DNA of 30,264 nt from Chara braunii (taxonomy: Eukaryota > Streptophyta > Charophyceae > Charales > Characeae): NCBI GenBank assembly GCA_003427395.1, contig BFEA01000004.1:2930150-2960413 (forward strand). The letters run 5' to 3'. Positions within the stretch are counted from its first letter, which is position 1. Every line of letters starts with the position of its first letter. A program made the position numbers and the translations under genes. A model generated the notes under the pieces. It was given only the letters and a program-made list of their open reading frames with translations. It ran no database searches and had not been told where the DNA came from. This document shows, one piece after another, positions 1 to 9,897 of the stretch.

Positions 1-46
1 AGAGAGAAAGACACACACAACAAACAAAACAAAATAAAAGAATTGT

Positions 47-81
<35 letters not shown>

Positions 82-98
82 CATCTGAAAACGACATT

Positions 99-108
99 TA
101 TGACCCCC
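99..108. repeat. Left target-site duplication of the Penelope-like element
   Basis: The 10-mer TATGACCCCC occurs here and again at 5770-5779, on either side of the element. The uninterrupted counterpart in copy 2 (around 12296-12315) carries a related but diverged sequence with no insertion, which supports reading the two 10-mers as a duplicated target. Confidence 0.65.
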
Positions 109-113
109 GCCGA

Positions 114-657
114 ATGTCTGGGTTGAGTTTGATTCTCTTTTGTACCCGAGGTCTCCGGGACGATTTGAACTTAAAACCTGATAGTACGGAGTGTTTACGT
201 TCCTAGTTTTTTTGGACCACTGGTACGTGGACCCGGTAGGTGGTTTTGTCTGGGATTTGCTGGAAGTCCCGTCATTGTGACAGCAAATGTACAGATGATT
301 GCCTACTTTATGTAAGGGTACGGTACGGTTTCGCAGTAGGTAGATTACTTGGGTCGTATTTTTCCGGAGGTAGTAATACAGAGCGTCTGAGTGTTTACAT
401 CCTTTACAGGTCGAACGTACCTCACGACACGCCAGCATCCGAATGTTGGCGCTAAGCGAAAACGGAAGTGGGTTAGGGGAGACGACGGAGTTGTAAGGGG
501 AAGAAGGCCGGAGGAACCCTCTGATGAGACACCGTGGCTGTATTGACTTTGCAATATTCGAACGCTTATTCGAACGCTTTTACGTTGTCGCATGTTGATT
601 TGATGAGATCGAAATTATGCATGAAGACGGGTTGATGCTTTCATATGCTATGAACCT
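114..657 (+). repeat. Left pseudo-LTR of the Penelope-like element
   Basis: Collinear with 5180-5769 over its whole length, from the shared ttgagtttgattctc start to the shared gggttgatgctttcata stretch near the end. It lacks about 37 bases that the right copy has just after the gagacaccgtggctg stretch. Pseudo-LTRs arise from the partial tandem arrangement typical of Penelope-like elements and carry no TG/CA ends. Bases 658-774 between this repeat and the first start codon hold only leader sequence. Confidence 0.8.
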
Positions 658-774
658 GGGTATTGCGCGTGTGAACACTTTTGGAGTCGCTTTACCGAAA
701 GGGGTGAACACGTAATCATCATGGGCGACAGGTGCATGAAGAGTTGACCTTTGTCAGTTACATGTTGGGAGACC

Positions 775-1953
775 ATGTCGAATGAACAGAGGGAGAGTGG
801 AGGTGGCCATGGAGGCTACCAGGAGAGAGGACAAAGGAGGCCGCCTGTCACTTGTTACGCATGCGGCGAGGAATGACATTACTCCACACAGTGTAGAAAC
901 CCGAGACCGGGTTGGCGAGGGGCTTATCAGTCAAGACCGTCCAACTCTACCGACTCCGGGAGAGGGAGATCTTATTCGCCATGCAAGCAGTACCGAGGCT
1001 CCACCTCCGAAGATCGAGAAGTACAGTCGCAGCTGAAGGAGATTGGAGACAACGTGGCTACACTGCGTGAATACATTGAAGCGGAACGTGCGAAAAAAGA
1101 AGCGAAAGCTCGGAAGAAAGCTGAAAAGAAGGAAGCGGAGCTACGGGCGAAGGAGGAGATGGAAGCGAGGGAGTGAAAAGCTAAGAAGAAGGCGGAGAAA
1201 GCCCGTGAGAAAGAAGAGAGAATTGCAATGATACGGAAAGACATGGATCTGCATGTCAAGGTTACACTGAGGCAAGCACTCAGTGAGTCGTGCTCCAAGT
1301 TTCGTAATGCTGTTGTTGCCGCCTTGCTCCACAAGAAGTTGAAAGGGAAACAAAAAGTGAACTACGTATCGGACGATGAGGAATTCTCCGAGTATGAAGA
1401 GGTGGGCAGCGATATTGAGGAGATACGCGAACGGGCAAGGAGTCTGACGATTAACGAAAAGAGGAAGAGAGGACCTGAACCTATTTTTGAAGATAGCCCG
1501 CCTATGGAGATGCCGGCGAAGCGAACACCGAAGCGTACACTGAAGAAAGGTATCCTCAAGACAGCAAAGCTTTTGCCGAGGGCGACACGCTCGAAGACCA
1601 AGGCGAGGGTAAGGCTTTCTCCTGCTACCAAGGAGTGAATCACGTCTGCAGTCAAACGAAAGATCCGTGCTACAATAGGCAAGGTTGGCCGATACAAGCA
1701 CAGGGAAGAGGTGATGAAACTGCTTAAGGACTACGACGCTATTACGTTGAACAACATTTGCATTGACGAAGGTGTTCCGTATAGAGGTAAGATTGATGAG
1801 ATATTTGACCTTGCTGAGCACAGGACCTACATCGCCTATGGTACAGATGACGACGACGACGGACAAGTGGAGGGGAAGCGGGATGATGACGATGTCGGGA
1901 CTACGGAAGTTGTCGAAGGCAACAAGGGAGATGCCGAGGGAGTTACCGAGTGA
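775..1953 (+). pseudogene. Gag-like N-terminal region of the Penelope-like element (CCHC knuckle, coiled coil, SAP-like)
   Basis: The frame opens at an ATG at 775 and runs about 392 codons to a TGA at 1951, with three internal stops, TGA at 874, 1174 and 1636. A zinc knuckle of spacing CX2CX4HX4C begins near codon 28 (CYACGEE, then stop, then HYSTQC); the TGA at 874 stands where the conserved glycine is expected. Next comes a Lys/Glu/Ala/Arg-rich coiled coil at about codons 85-160, then an acidic patch, a basic linker and a segment around codons 310-370 (LLKDYDAITLNNICIDEGV) resembling a SAP helix-extension-helix. Nucleic-acid binding as an RNP protein is inferred from these parts. The same frame runs on past 1953 into the endonuclease, so the intact ancestor may have been one fused polyprotein. 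The start is chosen as the first ATG ahead of the knuckle. Confidence 0.7.
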
Positions 1954-4851
1954 TGTGGTTTCAGTATATCCGAGTATTGGAGGCTGTACCAGATTCTGGT
2001 TGATGTACACGGTAATCTTGAGAAGGTTGACCGTAAGCTGGAGGGGTTGTTTCGCATGATTGTGGTCCGGTTGTCCATTGCTGGTTGCATTCATTGGAAT
2101 AGGAAGTGTATCTGTGCTTGGTTAAGTCTTTTTTAGCGTTATGGATTTGAGTTCTTACATTTGAAGAACGTTGTTTATGTTGCAGTATCCCCTTTCTGTC
2201 GATCGAAGTATGTCGGTAAAACGTGTCGGGACGTTGATGTACGATAGGGAGAACACCTATATGCTAGCAAACACAGAAAACCGACCCATTTTCATCGCTG
2301 GATAGGATGTTTTGGCGCTCGGAACTACACTCTGATCCCTGTCGATACTGTCGAAGGGAAGGAGTTGCTGAATTTGGAACAAGTCTATATCTCGCAGTGG
2401 TCACGTGTTCTGAACACAATCGGACCAAAGAAGGGAGTGGGGAAAAAGGGACATACGAGAAAGGGAGCAAGGAAACGACGTAAATCGCATTCGCAGGAGT
2501 CAAAATCACATAGAACGATGCGCCCTATTAGATTCACGAGTAGGGAGCAGGATGGTGTATTTGTGAATCTATGTGATTTTTTGTCGAAATGCTCGTCCAA
2601 GGGATGTACCAAGTTTGATATATGCTGTGATGGAGGGAACACCTGACACACACCCAGGAAGAAAATACGTAGAAGGTTTGAAGAAAGTGTCGTCGAGATC
2701 GATGGACAGACCCTTCGTTTAAAATGTGCTAAGAGTCATTTCGAGAAAGAGGGTGTGATTCAGTTCACCCACCTGAGGATTTGGACACCTACATGTAAAG
2801 TTCTCAAGCTCGTCTTGATTGGTATTCTGAATAATCCTCGTAAGCTCAGGAATTTCTACAGTTGGAATATGCGATCAATCTTGCGGTTATATGCTATTAT
2901 TAAGGATTTCAGCCGAAAATCTACTCGGAAGTACTTACGTAGATTGTTACAGAGAGTGTTCAAGGATCGGTTCAAGCTAAGCTTGAGCCCCGACCTGATT
3001 GTGAGAGTAGTTCGACGACAGAATTAATCTATCTGAGTTAAGGAAAGTCATCAATGATATGATAATGGATTGTGATTTACGAGCGTGTTTTAAAGCTCGT
3101 GGACGGAAGAAGGTCCGTCTCGTCTGGACAAAAAACCACTCAGTGGGGGCCATCTTGCATAATCAGCGGCATTACGCTGCCTGTGAAGTGCTTGTCTGCA
3201 ACTGTGCAGATTTACCTTTCCCAAGTGTGGAAGGTCACGTGTGCGTACGCCTCAGCGCGTTGTGTGAAGAACTACCGTTGCTCGCTAATGCTAAGAATAT
3301 TCCTATGCCCGATGTCCGAAATTAAACTATCTCTCTTCATCACGAAATCGTGACGAGTTTTAGTCATAGTATGAACTACCGCGACCAGCAGGTTAATGTG
3401 GATAAGGCTACGCTTGACCGATGTTTTGTGAGTAAGAATGAAGATAGGATGTCCCATCTCACACTTACTGAAGTTTTGAAAGTGAAGAGGCAGTTAGACG
3501 GATTGGTGAATTTGGTGTGTATTCCTCTTGACCGGAATGCAGGCGAAACTCTGGTGTTATGCCAAAAGATACATTTCCAAGCAATGATGTCCACTTTCGT
3601 GATGAATGAAGGGTACAGTATTGTCTCAAAAACTGAGGAAAATGTGCTAGTGGAGATGAGAGCAGAGATGCAGACGATGGGATTGGAGCGAATGGTCAAA
3701 TGGGACAGGAAGGGAAAGTTGGGGTCTGCTTATTTGTTACCTAAGCAGAAGGACGTCACCAGGTACAGACCCATTTGCCCGATGTTCAATGAGGCCACTG
3801 TGAAGACCGGGAGATTGGTGGTTAAAGCATTGAATTACATGCTCTTCTCTTTACCTGGAGATTGACATTTTAATCTGCAAAGCGTGTCTTTTTTGGTAGA
3901 TCGTCTTACAAAGGTCAACCAGAAGATGGTGAGGAGAAGGAGTGGTTACGGTGTGAGTGCGATGTCTTACGACATCAAGGAGATGTTTAGTCGTTTACCT
4001 CACAAGGATATTATGGATGCTGTAGAATGGATCTCCTCGTACCATGTCAGCAAAGCCAGAGATTTTGTACGAGTGAATACCAGAGGCAAAGGTGGCACAT
4101 TTGGTCTGACGACAGGTGGTGATCACTGGAGGAAAATCGAGATTTGGGATCTTGTGAAGTTTGTGCGTGTCGAACTTCGACACACTTACACGTATGCCAC
4201 AGGAGTTCTGCTGAAACAGGACATTGGCATCCCTATGGGGAAGAACACAAGTCCGCCCCTGACCTGCATCATGTGCGCACATGCCAAGTACCAATTTTTA
4301 CGAAGTTTGGGAGTACGCTGAAGGAATGTGTTCGGGATTAGTCTAATTGATGACGTGGTGCTGATCACATGCGGGATGCAACCGCAGGAGGTTAAGTCAA
4401 TGCAACAGGAATTTGAGGCCTGCTACCCGAGTAATTTGTGCTTGAAACGGACCGATGTTGGTTCTGGATGTTTCGACTTCCTGGGTGCAACATACACACA
4501 GACAATATCTACTCGTATGTCAGATGCGTGCAGATGTCAAGGAACGAAGTGAGCATGTGGAAGGAATCCGAGGATGAAACATTGGAGGTACAAACTTGTC
4601 AATCATTCCAATCCTGGAGATGCAAAAGACAGAAGAGTGCAATTGTAGGTAGTCACCTACATCGGATTGACCAGAACACCTCGATCCGCTCTGAGATACC
4701 CAACACTGTCAGGGTATTGAGTCTGAAGAGGGAATTCACGTTGAAAGGGTTTCCGCACAGGTTTTTCCTGAGAGTTCTCAGAAGGTTCACCAGAGGACGT
4801 GATGAGATCTGGGAATACACAGCTGCAATGATGTCTCATTTTTCTTGAATA
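1954..4851 (+). pseudogene. GIY-YIG endonuclease / CxC / reverse transcriptase of the Penelope-like element
   Basis: Frame 1 to about 3024 holds the endonuclease: VVYVAVSP at 2170, YVGKT at 2209-2223, the conserved Arg at 2242 followed by a TAG, His at 2254 and the catalytic-type Glu at 2377 (LNLEQVYISQW). A basic linker follows. A frameshift near 3020 moves the reading to frame 2. There the CxC motif (CNC) lies at 3197-3205 and the RT follows: RYRPICPMFN at about 3761, motif A SYDIKEMF with Asp at 3971, motif B GIPMGKNTSPPL at 4226, and motif C LIDD with its two Asp at 4349-4354. A second shift near 4540 returns to frame 1 for the C-terminal tail, which ends at 4851. Stops lie at 2134, 2245, 2644, 3323, 3863 and 4319. 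An intact protein would nick DNA and prime cDNA synthesis at the nick. Motif identity is firm; the exact shift positions are estimates. Confidence 0.8.
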
Positions 4852-4967
4852 GAAGTAGTTGTATCGATGTGATGCATGTACTAGGTACCGTAGTGTTATT
4901 ATCCTGGTTTGGTTTTTACTCAAAGTGACTAGTATCGGCCTGGGAATGGATATGGACTGATATTTGG

Positions 4968-5300
4968 ACAGGGACCCTATCTGCTGTACCTTAATACTCG
5001 GATCGACACGACTGGGCTTTGTTTGATTCTCTTTGTTTTTACTCTGAGGTATTCGGGATGATTTAAACTTAGGACTAGGTAGTTCTGAGTGTTTTGGTTG
5101 ATACCTGGATCGACATGTCTGGGTTTTGTTTGAATTTGAACAGGGACCGTATCTACCGTGCCTCGATACCCGGATCGGCATGTCTCGGTTGAGTTTGATT
5201 CTCTTTTGAACCCGAGGTCTTCGGGATGATTTGAACTTAGGACATGATAGTACGGAGTGTTTACGTTCCAAGTTTTCTTGGACCACTGGTACATGGACCC
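4968..5300 (+). repeat. Two-copy tandem repeat of about 170 bp at the 3' end of the Penelope-like element
   Basis: Stretches beginning with acagggacc(c/g)tatct at about 4968 and 5138 run in parallel through a ggatcg(a/g)ca core, a tttgattctctt block and a cgggatgattt block. A shorter partial copy lies at 5103-5135. The second unit overlaps the start of the right pseudo-LTR. Bases 4852-4967 are 3' untranslated sequence with nothing recognisable. Confidence 0.65.
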
Positions 5301-5769
5301 GGTAGGTGGTTTTGTCTGGGATTTGCTGGAAGGCCCGACATCGTGCCAGCAGCTGTACATATGACTGCCTGCTTTATGTAAGGGTACGGTACGGTTTCGC
5401 AGTAGGTAGATTACTTGGGTCATATTTTTCCGGAGGTATTAATACAGAGCATCCGAGTGTTTACGTCCTTTACAGGTCGAACGTACCTCAAGGCACGCCA
5501 GCATCCGGATGTTGGCGCTAAGTGAGAACGGGAGTGGGTTTGGGGAGACGACAGAGTTGTAAGGGGAAGAAGGCCAGAGGAAACCCGTGATGAGACACCG
5601 TGGCTGGTGTCAAGACGCGGCGTTGGGGACGCCCAACCTGTATTGTGTTGACTTTGCAATATTCGAACGCTTATTCGAACGCTTTTACGTTGTCGCATGT
5701 TGATTTTACGAGATTGAAATTCTGCATGAAGACGGGTTGATGCTTTCATATGCTATGAGCCTATGAACC
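5180..5769 (+). repeat. Right pseudo-LTR of the Penelope-like element
   Basis: Direct repeat of 114-657. It keeps a segment of about 37 bases lost from the left copy. That segment holds the second arm of one hairpin (stem 5594-5599 with 5606-5611) and a complete second hairpin (5619-5623 with 5629-5633). Its end has a short extra repeat of the form ctatga(a/g)cct before the right target duplication. Confidence 0.8.
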
Positions 5770-5779
5770 TATGACCCCC
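5770..5779. repeat. Right target-site duplication of the Penelope-like element
   Basis: Second copy of the 10-mer at 99-108. From 5780 the sequence continues the interrupted unit (cctaatttca, then a T-run), matching the uninterrupted copy at about 12312 onward. Confidence 0.65.
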
Positions 5780-5809
5780 CCCTAATTTCACTTTTTTTTT
5801 TTTTTTTTT

Positions 5810-5985
5810 AGTTGCTTCCGGAGGGGGATGCCATGCGCAGGCGATGCGCGCGCCCCGTTTTCGAGCGCGCGGCTCCGCCTGCACGTGACGCGGCTGCGAA
5901 ATTGCTCGGCTGCGCGGCCTAGGCCACGGGGTAGCGGCCGGGCTCCTCCGCCGCGGACGAGGCCGCAGGTTCCGCGGTCGTGAGG
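5810..5985. repeat. GC-rich block of the duplicated unit, copy 1
   Basis: Begins agttgcttccgg after a T-run and continues as a CpG-rich stretch with no credible ORF. It matches 12341-12480 closely, apart from a short segment around 5920-5950 missing from copy 2. In copy 2 the LTR retrotransposon is inserted at its right edge; here the edge (about 5972-5985) is uninterrupted and serves as the empty site. On the minus strand the block is followed by A-runs, as in retroposed sequence, but no family is recognised. Confidence 0.65.
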
Positions 5986-6345
5986 GTCACGTAGCGTGGG
6001 GTGTCAAACCTAACACCAGTACTTGATGACCATGGAGCACCCATAGCTGTGCCAGGCTGGGGCTTCCCCCCTGTAAACTGGTGATTGGCATAAGCACAAC
6101 NATAACAAGGAGCCTGGAGGAAGTATCTCAGGAGAGGTGGTAGGACGACCCACAGTGTCCTACCCACCTATCATCGCACCCCCAACCTGCTGGCATATAC
6201 GGTGCTTGCTGCCCCACTGCCCCAGGAGCAGGTATAGCGATGCTACACCAACCCGAGCATAGGCTGGCCAGGCTGACGGCCGATCGAAATTGAACCCACA
6301 AACCTGTTCCTTGTGATGCCGGTGCTCTGACTAACTTGGCCTGTC
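5986..6345 (-). repeat. SINE-like sequence with tRNA-type pol III boxes, copy 1
   Basis: Read on the minus strand, a tRNA-like head starts near 6345 with an A-box-like TTAGTCAGAGC (plus coordinates 6323-6333) and a B-box-like GGTTCAATTTC (6286-6296), separated as in a tRNA gene. A non-coding body follows to about 5986. No paired anticodon stem can be drawn, so this is not a working tRNA gene. The same sequence is at 23238-23595. It contains a single N at 6101 where copy 2 reads c. Confidence 0.4.
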
Positions 6346-7130
6346 ATCTCTTAAAAAACGAACACATAGTTCCCTCTACGTAGTACTCCACATATCTGGC
6401 CTTTGGGCACACATATCTCGCTGTACAATTACAGAGAGCACACATAGCCTTCGGGCAGACACAAAAACATGGCCCGATGAAACCCATACAAACATGCATA
6501 GCCTCTGGCCACACACATATACACAACTATGATACTGGGCTGGGTTGGTCTATCAGGTATATGACGGGGTCTACGCATGCATGGCTTAGCTCTAGTGTAG
6601 GGTAGGGATATAAGTCGCTCCGGTTAGTCTGAAGTCCGCCTAGCCTTGGGTAAGCCAGGGGAAGGACCATAGGATGTGTTCGCGGGCGCTGGCCTGTCTT
6701 GCTTAGGTACCCCTGCTGGGTAGACTCTCTGAATTGGGCCTGTAGAACATTGCATGAGCCTGGCGTCTGAAGTTCCCGTTCGCCTTAGGGCTGGGAGGTT
6801 GGCCCAGCCCTGGTGCTTGTCACTGCTGTCTGGTCCAAGTTGCCCTCAATACTGGTAGGGTGATGGTCCTGAGTGCTGGTCACACTGAGGTAGGATAGTA
6901 GGGACAGGGGGTGCGCTGGGAGTGTTAACGTGGGGATGGGTAGGGTAGGTGGCGTATCCTGTCAGGACAACCATTGGCTGCCGCTCCAAACAATCACCGC
7001 GGGTCTGGTCCAGGGCCTCTACAACACCCTGGCCTTTAAAAAACGAGCTACCGCGTGAAGCCGCTTGTGGCAGATGTTGTGAAACTTTATTCTCCCTATA
7101 TAAGAAGTACGAAGGATGTTGGGGAGGACA
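6346..7130. other. Non-coding stretch of the duplicated unit, copy 1
   Basis: No gene is recognised. Bases 6360-6535 contain loosely repeated short modules (cacatagc, cc(t/c)tcgggca, cacacatat). The matching part of copy 2 is about 23596-24345. A TATA-like ctatataag at 7096-7104 lies in a roughly 60-base piece absent from copy 2; no transcript can be assigned to it. The open frames here differ between the copies and look accidental. Confidence 0.5.
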
Positions 7131-7141
7131 AGGGTCACAAG

Positions 7142-7290
7142 GGTACATTGTGTCGCATTTCTGGAAAGGTTACGGCGGCTGTCTAGAAAAGTCGTCGCGC
7201 GTGACAAGTACGACCCAAGTTTGGGAGGGCAAAGGGTACATTGTGTCGCACTTCTGGAAAGGCTAGGGCTGCTGTCTAGAAAAGTCAGCG
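7142..7290 (+). repeat. Two-unit direct repeat, period about 83 bp
   Basis: The block gggtacattgtgtcgca(t/c)tt, followed by ctggaaagg and gctgtctagaaaagtc, occurs twice, starting near 7142 and 7225. Copy 2 has the same pair at about 24352 and 24446 with a shortened second unit. Function unknown. Confidence 0.7.
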
Positions 7291-8605
7291 CGCCACGCCA
7301 CGCAGGCCACGCCGCGCCGGGCAGTCAAGAGACGTTGGCGTTGACGGGCGTAAGTCTTGCCAAACTTCGTCCCCGCGGTTTGACCTTCCAGTGGACGTTT
7401 TCGGTGATGCGAAGTGCGAATATGGTGATGACGATGGGAGGGGAAGTAGAGCCCAGAGGCCGGTCTAGAAGTGGACAAAGTGGGCGATCTCGCGGCCCGA
7501 GCTGCAGGAAGCGAGGAATACGTCCTCCCCGGCTCTCTATTTTGCTGGTGATGGGCGTAGTCGTCGTGTTGGCTCTCGAACAGAGGATGGTGATGGCGCT
7601 GCTGACCCCGCGGGAGCTGCTAATGAGTATGCGTATCAACCATCTGCGGGATCAAGCGGACATAGACGACCTCGACAGAGAGGGTGACCTGGATTGCGCC
7701 GCAGATAAGCGGATGGATGCTATTACCTCGGCGGGCGGGGCGTGCGTAGGAGATAACAAAGGTAATCGTAAAAGGGCACATACAAAACCTTCTTCTCACC
7801 CTGCTCTCTTATGTGTCCTCTTCTCAAACCTTCGTCACCCCTTGCTCTCGTTCTTGTCTCCTCCTCTTCTCTCTGTAAGGTTGTAATCGTTTGGTGGTTG
7901 TAATCGTTTGGGAAGAGTTCGTCACCCTTGTGAGCCTTGTCTGCTTTACTGATTCCGTCTGTGTGCTGGCGATTGGATCGAATGTCGAAACTCATTCACC
8001 TCTGTATGACCTCTGTCTGCTCTCTGTATGGCATGTCGGGGCTTTCCTTGTATGGAGAAGAGAGCGGGAACTACGATAGCTCCTGTGACACTCTTCGGGA
8101 CCACGAAAGAACCTGAGGTTCGGGTGCCACCGTGCCACGGTGCCAGAGCTGAAACGGGAGTGCGTCGACCGCTAACATGTGGATAAAGTCGCGTGAATTT
8201 CGTATTCATTGGCACTGAGGGCGTCGACGGCGTTCTATGGAGCGGAAGCGTCCACTGCACACGCTTTCCAGCAGGGGGCTGTCTGGTACTTATGTGCCAG
8301 TTGTGTTGCGGACGTGTGATTCCGAAATTCTCCCTTTTGCTTCTTTTCGTTTTTCCGGTTCCCCCCGCTTCAGAAGTGTCCTCCTTGGACGTGATCAGTG
8401 ATTTTTGGTTTTACCTTCCACCTCTCATTCATTGGTTTCCCCGAGGTCTTTGATCCTTTTGGAGTGGATTAACCTTCCTGGTTGGCCTTCCTGGTTGGCC
8501 ATTCACTTGTCTCTCTCCCTGAAGGTGGACACCTTGATTCACTTTACCTCCCATAGGAAATATTTTCCGCTCACTTTACATCTCGCATTCTTTCGGATAG
8601 AGTCG
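7291..8605. other. Long non-coding or unrecognised stretch, copy 1
   Basis: An open frame at 7116-7886 (+) spans part of this region, with an Arg/Ser/Gly-rich stretch and a segment LLTPRELLMSMRINHLRDQ that is also read in copy 2 (24748-25119). In copy 2 it is cut by an adapter artefact, so conservation of the full frame cannot be judged. No domain is recognised. The rest, up to the GT tract at 8606, has no credible exon. Confidence 0.3.
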
Positions 8606-8612
8606 GATGTGT

Positions 8613-8643
<31 letters not shown>

Positions 8644-8800
8644 ACGCTGTGAAAAGACTTTGAACAGCTAAGTGTATGATGGTGTATGTGTGTGTGTGTC
8701 ACGCTGTGAAAAGACTGTGTGTGTGTGCGTGTGTGTGTCACGCTGTGAAAAGACTGTGTCTGTGTGTGTGTGTGTGTGTGTCACGCTGTGAAAAGACATT
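8606..8800 (+). repeat. Compound minisatellite: (GT)n plus ACGCTGTGAAAAGAC, four units
   Basis: The 15-mer ACGCTGTGAAAAGAC follows a GT tract four times, near 8643, 8700, 8738 and 8782. Copy 2 has only one unit at 25776-25825. Unit loss or gain between the two copies is direct evidence of array instability. Confidence 0.9.
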
Positions 8801-9311
8801 CAACAGTCTTAAGTGTATGATGGTGTGTGTGCGTGTGTGTGTGAATGTACATATAGCAGTTTAGTGTATGGTGGAGTAACATGAGTTTAATGTTGTCTCC
8901 TGAAACTCAGTGGTAATTTTCTAGTTTACTACGCGGTTCAATGCGATTTTCTGAGAGTTAGTGTATCGTGCAGGTAAATGTTTTCCTTGTTCTTTTGTGT
9001 TTTTTTCAAAAATCGAGTGCTGTTAAAATTGTTGACAACATGTGCTGGTGTTTTTTGTACGTTTTTGTTTGTTAGCTGCTGTTTCTGGTCCTTGTGCCTG
9101 GTCGCTTTCTTGGCTTCGTTCCTAACCCTTATTCCCGCTGCTTGTTCCTGCTCCGTGTGTCTGGTCCTGTTTCCTGGCTCGTTTGTCGTGGTTCTGTTTT
9201 CATTCATTCGTCGATCGTTGCACGACCGCGTTGTTGCGAACGGTGGCGACTTTTGCGCGTGCGGGTGCGTTGGGCGCCCACCCTCGTGGTCATCAGCGGC
9301 GTTAGCTGCAG

Positions 9312-9511
9312 CTAACGAGTGCAAATGGTTTGGAGATTACGACTACGCCGTGGAGCTTGTGTCTTGTGGAGGGGATAATCCTTTTGATGGGTGGGTGAGT
9401 AACCCAACCACGCGTGCTGTACTTCTGGACCAAACGTACAAGGACATCGGTGTAGCCAGGCGTAGCGCGAATGGGGCGACGTACTGGGTTGTCATTCTCG
9501 GTACCAGCTAG
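9312..9511 (+). pseudogene. CAP/SCP-like domain, C-terminal exon fragment, copy 1
   Basis: A 200-base segment preceded by a good 3' splice-site pattern (ttagctgcag) encodes about 66 residues ending in a TAG at 9509. The stretch GGDNPFDGWVSNPTTR, then LLDQTYKDIGVAR and TYWVVILG, matches the C-terminal part of CAP/SCP (YkwD-like) domains, in which W..SP.H...LL...Y..IGVG.....YW...G is typical. The conserved His position reads Thr here, and no N-terminal half of the domain was found upstream. CAP proteins are usually secreted, but no signal peptide is assignable. The T-rich sequence at 8972-9311, which begins gcag/gtaaat, looks like an intron. It could be the last exon of a gene with distant exons or a captured fragment. 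The following 200 bases, conserved with copy 2, would be 3' UTR. Confidence 0.45.
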
Positions 9512-9858
9512 AAGCTCGGGACGCGGACCAACGAGAGGAGGGACAGGAAAAGGATTGGCATGCGCTTGGGCCAGATTAGATTAGGAAGCAAACCACATGC
9601 AGCGAAGAAGATAAGCCACGGCCCACACTCTGAGGATGGACAGTTCGAGATTGACGAATGGGTGGCCACGATCTACGGAGGAAATTTCTGGGGAATGTAT
9701 ATATCAGTTGTCCCAAATTTCTCTTCTTTTTGGAGGACCGGTTTGACGTACTCCTCGCCCTATTGTTGTAATCTGGCCTGAGAGGACAGATAGCGATAAT
9801 TGCCTTTTGTGTCCTTGATTGTTCGACACAATCGACACTGTGTGCGTGTTTTGTGTTC

Positions 9859-9859
<1 letters not shown>

Positions 9860-9893
<34 letters not shown>
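9860..9893 (+). repeat. (GT)n microsatellite
   Basis: Pure GT tract; the corresponding tract in copy 2 (26891-26960) is about twice as long. A further short GT tract lies at 10126-10146, matched by 27190-27220. Confidence 0.95.

Positions 9894-9897
<4 letters not shown>

Larger units (their letters stand above)
109..5769 (+). mobile_element. Penelope-like element, N-terminal GIY-YIG (Chlamys/Naiad-type), degenerate
   Basis: About 5.66 kb lies between 10-bp target duplications inside copy 1 of the duplicated unit. It has direct pseudo-LTRs of about 0.55 kb (114-657 and 5180-5769), and one long coding region between them. Seen domain order: CCHC knuckle, coiled coil, GIY-YIG endonuclease, CxC motif, reverse transcriptase. 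Canonical Penelope elements have the endonuclease C-terminal; endonuclease first with a CxC linker is the described hallmark of the Naiad/Chlamys clade, and Chlamys is known from green algae. Insertion beside a poly-T run fits that clade's reported preference for simple repeats. In-frame stops and frameshifts make this copy non-autonomous. The clade assignment comes from motifs, not from a tree. Confidence 0.8.

Noticed and set aside
874-1953. Several in-frame TGA codons in the Penelope-like element, possible selenocysteine as reported in some Naiad elements
   Set aside because: One TGA replaces the glycine of the zinc knuckle, TAG and TAA stops also occur further on, and frameshifts are present; ordinary decay explains them.
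6283-6345. A tRNA gene on the minus strand
   Set aside because: The A- and B-box-like motifs are present but the anticodon and acceptor stems do not pair; kept only as a SINE-like head.
6900-6960. tagggtaggg motifs as telomere-like repeats
   Set aside because: Only two or three imperfect units, not a TTTAGGG array.
8978-9311. Hydrophobic N-terminal extension of the CAP-like frame as a signal peptide or membrane segment
   Set aside because: The stretch is T-rich, preceded by gcag/gtaaat and followed by an acceptor, and differs by several indels between copies; it reads as an intron.
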